Of a stretch of DNA of 17,571 bases, positions 1 to 7,280 are shown piece by piece. Source of the DNA: Bryobacteraceae bacterium (GTDB taxonomy: Bacteria; Acidobacteriota; Terriglobia; Bryobacterales; Bryobacteraceae); NCBI GenBank assembly GCA_030039005.1, contig JASHQT010000115.1:1-17571 (forward strand). The letters run 5' to 3'. Position 1 is the stretch's first letter, and each line of letters starts with the position of its first letter. The position numbers and the translations under genes were made by a program. The notes under the pieces are model-generated. The model was not told the origin of the DNA and did not search any database. It worked only from the letters and a program-made list of their open reading frames with translations.

Positions 1-2993
1 AGCCCCGCGAATTGCGAGAGGCCGACATACAAGATTTCCGGCGCGTCCAGCGTGACGCCGCCGAAGGTGACGGAAACCGGCGCTGTGACTTTCGGTGTTC
101 CGCTTGGAACAATCCCGGGCGCAATCGCGGGATTGGTGGCGCCGAAGCCGGTGGCGAACAGCGTGAGATAATCGCCGGGCTTGGCAGGCGTGAACGTCGC
201 TCCGCTGATCAATCCCGCGGGACCTATGTACCCGCCGGTGACGGCGTTGATCGCGGCGATCGGAAAAGGGCCGCTCCCCACCGTGGTGAAGTAGAAGAAC
301 TCAGGCGCCGTGGCTTGTGCTGGGACGCTGATCGGCGGGCTCGCCACGGCTTGGGGGGTGCCGCAGCCTGTGATCACCTGAACCGGCACACTGCCGGACG
401 TCACGGCGGGCACTTGCGCGTTGATCTGGGTGGGATACACCGAGAAGATTGGCGCTGGAACATTGTCGAACTGGACGCACACCCCGTCCACATTCGCCGC
501 GATCTGCCCGTTGACCACCTGCCCTTGCGCGGACGTTCCGGCGGGAGCGAAATTGGAGCCGAAAATCGAAACGATGGCGTTCGGTGAGAGCACCGCCACG
601 CGCGGATTGCTCAATCCCGCGCTAACCACGCCGGCGGTGGCGATCGACGGAGTGTCCGCTGGATTTGCCGTCAGCGAAAACGTGACGTTAGGGAGCCCAT
701 AGGAGAGAGCAGTGATCGTGACCGGGCCGGGATTGGCGCCCAGCGTCACCATCGCCGTCACCGTGCCATCGTTGAGCGTAATCGCGGGAGAGGGATTGAT
801 TGTGGCGCCCCCGTTCGGGCTTACCGTGAAGTTCACGACGACTCCCGGAACGCCCGCACCCGTGCTGTCGGCGATTTGCAGGACCAGCGGCGCCGCCAGT
901 TCCGTTCCGACGGTTCCGCTTTGGCCGTTGCCGCTCACAATCGTCATGGTCGCCGTCTTGAAGGTTTGGGGCGCCAGCATTCGCACGCGGTCGTTGAACG
1001 AATCGACGGCGTATACGTTCCCCGCTGCATCCACGGTCAGCCCGAACGGGTCGAGCTGCGCCGCGATGGCTGGTCCACCATCACCCATGCTCGGAGTAAA
1101 TGTACCGTTGCCGGCGATGGTCGTGATCAATCCTTGCGGATTCACGCGCCGAACCACGTGATTACCGCCATCTGAGATGTACAGGTCTCCAGAGCCGTCC
1201 ATTGCGATGCCAGTCGGATAATTAAGGGTGGCGCCGGCAGCGGGACCGCCATCGCCCGAATAGGCCGCGAGGCCGGTTCCCACAACCGTGGTGATCGTAT
1301 TATTCGGGTTGATTTCGCGGATACGGTTATTGAATTGATCTACCACGAAAACATCGCCCGCCTGGTCCACAGCCAGATCGAACGGGTCGATGCCCGCCGA
1401 CGTCGCCGGTCCACCGTCCCCGGAGAACTGCATTTTGCCGTTGCCCGCAATCGTCGTGATGTTGCCGCTCGTATCGATTTTGCGCACGCGGTGGTTGCCG
1501 TAATCGGCGACATAGACATTGCCGGCTGCGTCCTTGGCCACTCCTTGGGGTTCATTCAGAACCGCCAGCGTAGCCGGGCCGCCGTCTCCCGAAAATCCGT
1601 CCGGCCCGTTGCCGGCGATCACAGCCGTGGTTCCATCGGGCGCTATTTGAAGAATTTGGGCCAAGTCGTTGGGAAAACTCGGCTCCTCGGCCGTTACATA
1701 GAAGTTCCCGGCATGATCCGCAGTGGCGCCCATGGGTGTGCCGTCCTGAAGTTCGCCGAACGAATTAATGTTGCCACCCACTTTGAAGAGCCGCGCCTCT
1801 GCGTTGCCGGTATCGGCCACGAGAAGATTGCCGTTGGCATCGATCGCGATTCCTTCCGGGAAGTTGAGAAAGGCATTCGTTGCCGGACCGTTGTCCCGAA
1901 TGCCGGTGCCCGCGACGGTATTGATGATGTAGTTGGCCACTTCGCGGACGCGCAGGCTGTACTCGTCGGCGAAATAGACCGCACCATTCCCGATGACCAA
2001 TCCCGCGGGCTGGCCGAGCTCGGCTGCCAATGCGCTTTCCCCGTCGCCGGTGAAACCAAATTCGCCAGAACCCGCGACCGTGTAAATCAGCCCGCTCGAC
2101 AGGTCGACCCTGCGTATGACGGGATTATTCAGGTTGGCATCGGCGATGTATATATTGCCCGAACCGTCGAACGCCACACCGTCTGGGACCATCACCTGCG
2201 TAGTCGCCGGCACGCCGTCCATAATCACGCTGGACTGCACTCCGCCGGCGAAGTCCGAGATCATCCCCGAGGCGTTGATTTCCCGAACTTCGTAGTTGTA
2301 ATAGTCGGCGATGTAGACATTTCCGGCATTATCCACGGTCAAATCGGTGACGAAATCGATCTTCGCGCTGGTGGCCGGCCCGTTATCGCCCGAGTCGCCC
2401 TCCACCCCGGTGCCTGCGATGGTTGTGATAATGCCGTTCGTATCTACCTTGCGGATGCGATAATTGATCCCGTCCGCGACATAAAGATTTCCCGCTTGGT
2501 CTACTGCAACCGCCGTGGGACTGAGCTGAGCGCTAGTAGCCGGCCCATTGTCGCCCGCGTAGCCGGCATTTCCGTTTCCGGCCACCGTATTGATGGTTCC
2601 GTCCGCCGCAATGCGGCGCACGACGTTATTGCCTTCATCGGCGACATACATATTGCCGTGTGCGTCGATCGCAATGCCGGCGGGAAAGTTCAAGGTCGCG
2701 CTCGTGGCGGGGCCCCGGTCGCCGCTAAAGCCGGGAATGCCTGTACCCGCATACGTGCTGATGATTCCGGCGGTGTTCACTTTCCGGATTCGATTGTCTG
2801 CCGCGTCCGCGATGTAGAGGTTACCCTGGGCATCGAGTGCGACATCGACCGGTAAACGCAAAGGCGCGGAAGTAGCCGGGCTGCCATTCATCAGGCGGTC
2901 GGTGCCCGCTACGGTGCTGATGATGTAGGGCTGGCACCATGCCTCTCCAGAAAAGCAGACATACGACAACAGCAGTAACGCGATGGTTCGCAT
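1..2993 (-). CDS. Secreted NHL-repeat beta-propeller protein with Ig-like and TIGR03437-type C-terminal domains (3' end outside window)
   Basis: The frame is open without a stop from ATG at 2993 to the window edge, about 997 residues; the C-terminus is missing. Residues 1-21 look like a signal peptide (MRTIALLLLSYVCFSG core). Residues ~50-672 hold twelve NHL repeats, each with a core like GNLYIAD-x-NRIRKV followed by ITTIAGxG and a GDGGPA linker; twelve would make two six-bladed propellers. Residues ~687-771 resemble a bacterial Ig-like (Big_1) domain, and from ~781 on comes the Solibacter-type C-terminal domain, with SPNAIVSIFGSNFAP, YPTQINAQVP and LTLFATGFGATNPA blocks. NHL propellers bind proteins, glycans or nucleic acids, so the ligand cannot be told. 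The long open frames on the opposite strand are mirrors of this repeat. No clear Shine-Dalgarno; a TAGAAT box lies 13 nt before the ATG. Function: extracellular, otherwise unknown. Confidence 0.93.
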   Translation of the reverse strand, partial: MRTIALLLLSYVCFSGEAWCQPYIISTVAGTDRLMNGSPATSAPLRLPVDVALDAQGNLYIADAADNRIRKVNTAGIISTYAGTGIPGFSGDRGPATSATLNFPAGIAIDAHGNMYVADEGNNVVRRIAADGTINTVAGNGNAGYAGDNGPATSAQLSPTAVAVDQAGNLYVADGINYRIRKVDTNGIITTIAGTGVEGDSGDNGPATSAKIDFVTDLTVDNAGNVYIADYYNYEVREINASGMISDFAGGVQSSVIMDGVPATTQVMVPDGVAFDGSGNIYIADANLNNPVIRRVDLSSGLIYTVAGSGEFGFTGDGESALAAELGQPAGLVIGNGAVYFADEYSLRVREVANYIINTVAGTGIRDNGPATNAFLNFPEGIAIDANGNLLVADTGNAEARLFKVGGNINSFGELQDGTPMGATADHAGNFYVTAEEPSFPNDLAQILQIAPDGTTAVIAGNGPDGFSGDGGPATLAVLNEPQGVAKDAAGNVYVADYGNHRVRKIDTSGNITTIAGNGKMQFSGDGGPATSAGIDPFDLAVDQAGDVFVVDQFNNRIREINPNNTITTVVGTGLAAYSGDGGPAAGATLNYPTGIAMDGSGDLYISDGGNHVVRRVNPQGLITTIAGNGTFTPSMGDGGPAIAAQLDPFGLTVDAAGNVYAVDSFNDRVRMLAPQTFKTATMTIVSGNGQSGTVGTELAAPLVLQIADSTGAGVPGVVVNFTVSPNGGATINPSPAITLNDGTVTAMVTLGANPGPVTITALSYGLPNVTFSLTANPADTPSIATAGVVSAGLSNPRVAVLSPNAIVSIFGSNFAPAGTSAQGQVVNGQIAANVDGVCVQFDNVPAPIFSVYPTQINAQVPAVTSGSVPVQVITGCGTPQAVASPPISVPAQATAPEFFYFTTVGSGPFPIAAINAVTGGYIGPAGLISGATFTPAKPGDYLTLFATGFGATNPAIAPGIVPSGTPKVTAPVSVTFGGVTLDAPEILYVGLSQFAG

Positions 2994-3060
2994 GGAAATT
3001 ACGGGGATTCTATCACAACTCGCGAACCTTCACGACCAAAGCGGGAGGATTCCCGGTGGA

Positions 3061-3540
3061 TTATTTCTTCCACGCCCCCAGCAAGCGCCGCAACAGCACC
3101 ATTTGACCGAGATGATAGGCATTATGGTCCGCTACTAAAAGCGCCTCGCGCAGAATGGTCTGGCCTGTACCATGCGGAATTTTGGCGAACAGATCCGTCT
3201 TTTTGTCCGCCACCAGCTTGGCCATGGCCTTCCAGTCCGCGCGGAAGCTGCGCAGGCTGTTGTTCCATGCCGCCGCGCTCGGAGGCGCCTCGGTTTTGGG
3301 CCAATACCCCTCCGGCCACTGCGGCGACTTGTGTTTGGCGTCGCGGCTGAACTCCAGGATGTCCGACTGCGCGATGCGCATATGCTCGAGCAGTTGCCAG
3401 GCCGTATACGGCGCGCCGGGCGGCTTCGCGCCACGCAGGCGGGACGGAAAATCGGCAACCACGGTATCGAAATCGGCGTGTGCATTCCGCCCGCGCAGCA
3501 GATCCAGAACGTGCTGGCGCAGAGCCTCGGATTCGGCCAT
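3061..3540 (-). CDS. DinB-fold (DinB_2-like) putative metal-dependent protein
   Basis: This 159-residue protein has the length and layout of the DinB/YfiT four-helix bundle superfamily. The likely metal-binding histidines are visible: H53 in [11 protein letters not shown] on helix 2, and H139 and H143 in [10 protein letters not shown] near the C-terminus. Members include thiol-dependent S-transferases (bacillithiol, mycothiol) and many uncharacterised enzymes, so the substrate is not predictable. No signal peptide is seen, so it is probably cytoplasmic. It lies 54 nt downstream of the duplicated-domain secreted protein and 67 nt upstream of the NHL gene on the same strand; co-transcription is possible but there is no functional link. 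No strong ribosome binding site precedes the ATG; a TATGCT box is 10 nt upstream. Confidence 0.85.
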   Translation of the reverse strand: MAESEALRQHVLDLLRGRNAHADFDTVVADFPSRLRGAKPPGAPYTAWQLLEHMRIAQSDILEFSRDAKHKSPQWPEGYWPKTEAPPSAAAWNNSLRSFRADWKAMAKLVADKKTDLFAKIPHGTGQTILREALLVADHNAYHLGQMVLLRRLLGAWKK

Positions 3541-3594
3541 GACTTAGAAGAGCATAAGCCGCAGCCGGATTCAAGACCTGGGAGTTTCGCGAGG

Positions 3595-4458
3595 TTACTT
3601 CGATGCGGTTGTCTTGGCTCCCGCCTTGGCCGGTGGCTTTTGCGTGGTCTTCACGGGCTTCGGCGCCCAGAAATCGGGATCGGCCGTAATCCACGCTTTC
3701 GGCGGATAACTCATTTTGGGGTTGATCCCAAACAGGAGCGTTTCCGAGTTCGCAATCGTTTCCGACAAGGCTTTTTGATACTCCTTCATCCCTTCTTCAC
3801 CCATCGCTCGCACAAACGCCGGTTGGCGCTGGTGCGCTTCGTCCATGGATTTGAGCGACTCCGTCGGTTCGAGCAGAACATACGTCCCGTTGGGCGCCCC
3901 GGACACCACCTGGTAGGTTGCTGCCGGCGCGGTGTCGCCCGATTTCTCCGCCGCTGCGATCACCATCTTGGCCAGTTGCACGAACGCCTGCTCTTGCCCC
4001 TCCCGAACTCGAATCGTTTCGACGCTGAAAAAGCGAGCCTTCGGCAGATTGGCTTTGTCGGCACTATAGCTGATGTCGGGGCGGTAGACCGCGATCATGG
4101 CGCGGCTGCCGGTGAGCAACTCTCCATCGGCGGCATTCAACACCGCAAATTCCGGCTTTTCCAGCGCCGCCTGCGATTTCTCGATGGATTCGAAACTTTC
4201 GTGCCCCTCCAAAAACAGCGCTTCCGACGGACCGGATATCGCCTCCAGTCCAAGCACGTTTGTCGGGTAATTCGCCTTTGCCAGGGCTTGCATGAACGCA
4301 GCCTCCGATTTTTCGTGGGCCATGCCCTTGCCCTCTTTGACATCCTCGCGGAAAAGACGGAGCACCGCCGGCGGTCCGGCAGGTTGATCCTGAGCCCAAA
4401 GCGGCAAGGCGGCGCAAAACGCACCGCTCGCGAATACAAGCAGAGCAGCTTTCTGCAT
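3595..4458 (-). CDS. Secreted protein with two ferredoxin-like (Dabb/NIPSNAP/ABM-like) repeats
   Basis: This 287-residue protein starts with a signal peptide (residues 1-23, MQKAALLVF...LPLWAQ). An internal duplication is visible by eye: residues ~31-130 and ~140-252 share the order REDVKEGKGMAHEKSEAAF / VETIRVREGQEQAFVQLAK, then ISGPSEALFLEGHESFESIEK / VSGAPNGTYVLLEPTESLKSMDE, each ending with a Y-rich strand. That strand-helix-strand pattern suggests tandem alpha/beta-barrel domains of the ABM/NIPSNAP type; this is a fold guess, not a family match. The last ~20 residues are a Lys/Pro/Ala/Thr tail. The ATG has a good GGAGG at 4466-4470 and a TATAAA -10 candidate at 4488-4493. Substrate and role unknown. 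Confidence 0.8.
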   Translation of the reverse strand: MQKAALLVFASGAFCAALPLWAQDQPAGPPAVLRLFREDVKEGKGMAHEKSEAAFMQALAKANYPTNVLGLEAISGPSEALFLEGHESFESIEKSQAALEKPEFAVLNAADGELLTGSRAMIAVYRPDISYSADKANLPKARFFSVETIRVREGQEQAFVQLAKMVIAAAEKSGDTAPAATYQVVSGAPNGTYVLLEPTESLKSMDEAHQRQPAFVRAMGEEGMKEYQKALSETIANSETLLFGINPKMSYPPKAWITADPDFWAPKPVKTTQKPPAKAGAKTTASK

Positions 4459-4487
4459 GTGGAATCCTCCGTTACGGGTGGTAGTTC

Positions 4488-4493
4488 TTTATA
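4488..4493 (-). promoter_or_regulatory. Candidate -10 box (TATAAA) for the secreted duplicated-domain gene
   Basis: On the minus strand TATAAA lies 29 nt upstream of the ATG at 4458, with GGAGG between them. The hexamer 17 nt further upstream is TTGTTT, only a partial -35 match, so this is a moderate promoter call. Confidence 0.4.
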
Positions 4494-4564
4494 GCGCAGG
4501 ATCGTGCGGGAAACAAGGGCTGGAGCCGATCGGCGACCGCCCCGCGGATTAGAATGAAAGCTCC

Positions 4565-5725
4565 GTGGCAAAAACGGCCGACGTGGTCATCATCGGTGCG
4601 GGAATCGTCGGATCCAGCATCGCCTTTCACCTCACCCAAGCAGGCTGTAAGAACGTTTTGGTGATCGAGCGCGAGACCCGCCAGGGCCTCGGTTCCACCG
4701 GTAAGAGCATGGGCGGGGTGCGGGCGCAATTCGCCACCGATGCGAACATCCGCATGTCGCTGTACTCGATTCCATTCTTCGCGCGATTCGAAGAGGCCAC
4801 GGGACACCCTTCCGGATACAAGCCGCACGGCTACCTGTTCATGGCCACCAACGACTGGCACATGAACTACCTGCGCAAGAATGCCGCCCGCCAGAAAGTT
4901 CTCGGGCTGAAACATGTCCAACTGCTGGCGCCCGACGACATCCGCAAAATACTGCCGCTGCTGCGCTCGGACGATATCATCGGCGGCAGCCTGTGCTCGA
5001 CGGATGGATTCGTCGACCCGGAAAGCGTCATGACCGGTTTCATGGCGCGCGCCATCGACCGGGGCGCCGAATTCTGGCGGGGCGTTCAAGTCACGGGCAT
5101 TTACACCGACCACGCCACCGTATCCGGCCTGCTGACCACGCAGGGCGGTGTTGCCGCTCCGGTGGTCGTGAACGCGGCCGGACCGTGGGCGGCCGGCGTA
5201 GCGCGGATGGCTGGGGTGGACTTGCCTGTTCAACCGCTGCGCCGGATGCTGATTCCCACCGAACCCTTCCCCGGGCTTCCGGAGCGCCTGCCGATGATGA
5301 TCGATATGTCCACCGGCTGGCATTTTCGACAGGAAGGCCTCGGATTGCTGATGGCGTGGGCCCACCCGGATGAGGAGCCCGGATTCCGTACGGACTTCGA
5401 TCCTGCCTATGTCGAAAAGAGCCTGACGCACGCCGCCGCGCGTGTGCCCGCGTTCGTCGATTTGCAAGTCAACCCGCGCCGCTGTTGGGCGGGGTTGTAT
5501 GAAATGTCGCCGGATCATCACGCCATTCTCGGCCCGGCGCCCGGCGTCCGCGGATTCTACTTCGCCAATGGTTTTAGCGGGCACGGCGTGATGCACTCGC
5601 CCGCCACCGGCCGCATTCTGGCGGACTTGATCCTCCACGGCGAGACGCCGCTCCTGGACGCCAAAGAGCTGAATATGCAGCGGTTTTCCGAGGGCCGGGC
5701 CATCGAAGAGACGGCGATTTTATAG
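4565..5725 (+). CDS. DAO-family FAD-dependent oxidoreductase (sarcosine oxidase/dimethylglycine dehydrogenase-like)
   Basis: The 386-residue protein begins at GTG with the FAD-binding Rossmann motif immediately at the N-terminus: DVVIIGAGIVGSSIAFHL (GxGxxG at 11-16) and the ribose-binding acidic residue E35 in VIERE. GSTGKSMGGVRAQFAT (~43-58) is the typical second FAD contact of glycine/sarcosine oxidase relatives. The C-terminal FAD block is complete (ILGPAPGVRGFYFANGFSGHG, then PATGRILADLI). The length fits stand-alone sarcosine oxidase beta-like enzymes, which oxidise secondary or tertiary amines, giving imines and reduced FAD; the real substrate is unknown. No Shine-Dalgarno is seen; a TAGAAT box ends 9 nt before the GTG. 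It is divergent from the gene ending its upstream region at 4458. Confidence 0.93.
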   Translation: MAKTADVVIIGAGIVGSSIAFHLTQAGCKNVLVIERETRQGLGSTGKSMGGVRAQFATDANIRMSLYSIPFFARFEEATGHPSGYKPHGYLFMATNDWHMNYLRKNAARQKVLGLKHVQLLAPDDIRKILPLLRSDDIIGGSLCSTDGFVDPESVMTGFMARAIDRGAEFWRGVQVTGIYTDHATVSGLLTTQGGVAAPVVVNAAGPWAAGVARMAGVDLPVQPLRRMLIPTEPFPGLPERLPMMIDMSTGWHFRQEGLGLLMAWAHPDEEPGFRTDFDPAYVEKSLTHAAARVPAFVDLQVNPRRCWAGLYEMSPDHHAILGPAPGVRGFYFANGFSGHGVMHSPATGRILADLILHGETPLLDAKELNMQRFSEGRAIEETAIL

Positions 5726-5774
5726 ACCGCGGAATTCTTCGGAACAAATCGCGAGTTCCTTCGTCTATCACCGC

Positions 5775-6104
5775 ATGAAACTGCTGCTCCTCGGCTTGCT
5801 GGCCGTGGTGATGGTGGCCGCGAGCACCGGCGATTGTTTTTGGCGATGGCGCGCCGAAGCCCGAGCCCGCTCGTTTCAAGCCCGTGAACAAGCCCGTATG
5901 GCGCGCGAGGAGGCGCGGGAGTTTCGCGACCGGGCGCGCGAAATTCGAGACCGGTATCGCGATGCCCAGCGTGAACAATTGCTGATCCAGCGTGACCAGA
6001 TGCGGGAATGGCGCGAGCAACTCCGCGAGGATCGGGACCGTCTGCGGCGCGAAATTCGGGAACAGATGCGCGACCTTCGGCCGGATTGGCGCGACGCCTA
6101 TTAG
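5775..6104 (+). CDS. Small exported or membrane-anchored Arg/Glu/Asp-rich helical protein
   Basis: A 109-residue protein: residues 1-17 are a hydrophobic stretch (MKLLLLGLLAVVMVAAS) suitable as a signal peptide or anchor. The remaining ~86 residues consist almost only of Arg, Glu, Asp, Gln and Ala with few hydrophobics, in a run such as REFRDRAREIRDRYRDAQRE; I count about 27 arginines there. This is the composition of a single alpha-helix or a coiled coil, not of a globular enzyme. No lipobox is convincing (STGDC has Asp before Cys). It follows the FAD oxidoreductase by 49 nt with a weak ribosome site, so read-through is possible. No family recognised and the function is unknown. Confidence 0.7.
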   Translation: MKLLLLGLLAVVMVAASTGDCFWRWRAEARARSFQAREQARMAREEAREFRDRAREIRDRYRDAQREQLLIQRDQMREWREQLREDRDRLRREIREQMRDLRPDWRDAY

Positions 6105-6201
6105 CCAGAATTCTCTCAGCCCATCAATCCTCGCAATGCCATAACATCAGTGCCGCGCTCGGGCCCGGCGCCGCGCCGCTGCTTTTCTCCCCGAATGCCA
6201 C

Positions 6202-6207
6202 TACAAT
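6202..6207 (+). promoter_or_regulatory. Candidate -10 box (TACAAT) for the zinc-ribbon/receiver gene
   Basis: TACAAT matches the -10 consensus at five of six positions, 34 nt before the ATG at 6242; GAGGAA at 6225-6230 serves as a ribosome site. No good -35 is seen. Confidence 0.35.
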
Positions 6208-6241
6208 CGATAAGTGCGCTGTCTGAGGAAGATGTTCGAAC

Positions 6242-7048
6242 ATGACGCGCGATAGAAGCTTCGCTCCCACGGCTCAGACGGTCCGTCCGTTCGGTACGGC
6301 CGCCCGCAAGCTGGCGCTGGCCGGCCGAACTTGCAGCAATTGCGGTTCCTACGACATTCGTCCGTCTAACAGCCGCAACGCGCTCGATATCCTGCTGGCC
6401 TGCGTTTTTCTTTCGCCGTTTCGCTGCCGCCACTGTCGCGAGCGTTTTTATCGCTTCGGGCGTCCCAGCCTGTTCCGGCCCGCACCTCCTGTGGCCCCAC
6501 TGCTGATGATGCCGGGGCGGCGCCAGGCGGCGAACGTGGAACCGGCTCCACCGCCGCCGATCCATCCCGAAACGCTCAGCCCGCCGCGCAATCCTCCTCA
6601 CCGGATGCCGCCCGGCCGGAAGAGCGGACCGGCTCGACCGGCCTTCATTGAGCGTCTCGAGGCGGGCATGCGCTCGCCGCAGCCTCTTCCCGCCCTGCCG
6701 CCGGGCGCCATACTGATCCTCGCCGGCGATCTGTCCATTCGCAAACTGCTTCGGCGACTAGTGGAACGGCGCGGGTACCAGACCATCGAACCCGCGGAAG
6801 GCGGCGATCTCGCCTCCGAGCTGGCGCGCCGCCCGGTGGATCTGTTGGTGGTCGACGCCGCCGATGCGGGCGTCCACAGCGTCCAAGCCGTGCTGGAACT
6901 CGCGCGCGCTCACCCGGATCTCAAGGTCCTCGCGCTTGCGTCAGAGCCGCTGCCGGATAACCAAATTCCCGGGCGATTGCTCACACTGTTGAAGCCCTTT
7001 CCGTTGGATCGCTTCCTGGAGTGCGTGGACCGGCTCCTCAATCGTTAG
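6242..7048 (+). CDS. Zinc-ribbon protein fused to a degenerate receiver (REC) domain
   Basis: This 268-residue protein has three parts. Residues 31-65 carry two Cys pairs, CSNC (C31, C34) and CRHC (C62, C65), forming a zinc ribbon whose middle loop is hydrophobic (ALDILLACVFLSPF). Residues ~75-155 are a Pro/Arg-rich, probably disordered linker. Residues ~156-266 follow the CheY fold: ILILAGDLSIRKLLRRLVERRGY, then VDLLVVDAADAG with a candidate phospho-acceptor D205, S234 in the Thr/Ser position and K251 in the conserved LLKPF. The first acidic patch keeps only D163 (normally two acids), so phosphorylation is uncertain. Such a protein could sense phosphorylation or a partner and act on RNA, DNA or protein through the ribbon; no output is shown. 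It lies upstream of rsmB, which has its own start region. Confidence 0.8.
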   Translation: MTRDRSFAPTAQTVRPFGTAARKLALAGRTCSNCGSYDIRPSNSRNALDILLACVFLSPFRCRHCRERFYRFGRPSLFRPAPPVAPLLMMPGRRQAANVEPAPPPPIHPETLSPPRNPPHRMPPGRKSGPARPAFIERLEAGMRSPQPLPALPPGAILILAGDLSIRKLLRRLVERRGYQTIEPAEGGDLASELARRPVDLLVVDAADAGVHSVQAVLELARAHPDLKVLALASEPLPDNQIPGRLLTLLKPFPLDRFLECVDRLLNR

Positions 7049-7056
7049 CTTGCCGG

Positions 7057-7263
7057 TCATGCCTTAGGATGCTTGATTCGATGTGCGCGGCGCACGCGGC
7101 ACTGCAAGCACAGATCAATGGTTACGCTCCCATCGGGATTGGCGATTCCTGGTGCGTGGATGGTATCGGCCTCCTGTTTCGGGACGACCTCCATCGAGAG
7201 CCTGGATCCCGGAGGCAATTTTTGGCCGCACCCGTCGCAGTACCGGCCGTCGTTTTTGAGCAC
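7057..7263 (-). CDS. Small double-CxxC putative zinc-binding protein (68 aa)
   Basis: From GTG at 7263 the frame gives 68 residues with YCDGCGQKLPPGSRL near the N-terminus and DLCLQCRVRRAHRIKHPKA at the C-terminus, i.e. two CxxC pairs about 40 residues apart, a likely zinc-ribbon. The frame stays open upstream, but that part is antisense to rsmB and of biased Arg/Pro composition, so I start at the GTG preceded by AGTAAGG and a TATTTT box 6 nt upstream. It points away from rsmB with only 17 bp between starts, and its stop codon sits 8 bp from the stop of the zinc-ribbon/REC gene, tail to tail. I do not recognise the family. Confidence 0.6.
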   Translation of the reverse strand: MLKNDGRYCDGCGQKLPPGSRLSMEVVPKQEADTIHAPGIANPDGSVTIDLCLQCRVRRAHRIKHPKA

Positions 7264-7280
7264 CCTTACTAAAATAGAAC
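7264..7280. promoter_or_regulatory. 17-bp divergent start region with a shared AT box
   Basis: Between the GTG of the minus-strand small protein (7263) and the TTG of rsmB (7281) there are only 17 bp. They contain TAAAAT at 7270-7275, a five-of-six -10 match on the plus strand ending 5 nt before TTG; read on the minus strand the same bases give TATTTT-like ATTTTA, with TATTTT at 7276-7271 upstream of the GTG. This suggests bidirectional, leaderless or nearly leaderless transcription; no -35 is convincing on either side. Confidence 0.4.

Noticed and set aside
1335..2855. Long plus-strand open frame (506 codons)
   Set aside because: It mirrors the NHL-repeat gene on the other strand; repeated codon patterns keep the opposite frame open. 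Its product has no fold-like pattern.
1..2900. Repeated DNA blocks as a CRISPR or repeat array
   Set aside because: Similarity is at the protein level (NHL repeats ~57 residues); there are no identical short repeats with unique spacers.
3172..4494. Plus-strand open frame of 440 codons
   Set aside because: It is antisense to the DinB-fold and secreted genes, Arg/His/Leu-rich, and both real genes have clear motifs on the other strand.
4472..5638. Minus-strand open frame of 388 codons
   Set aside because: It is antisense to the FAD oxidoreductase, which has complete motifs and family length.
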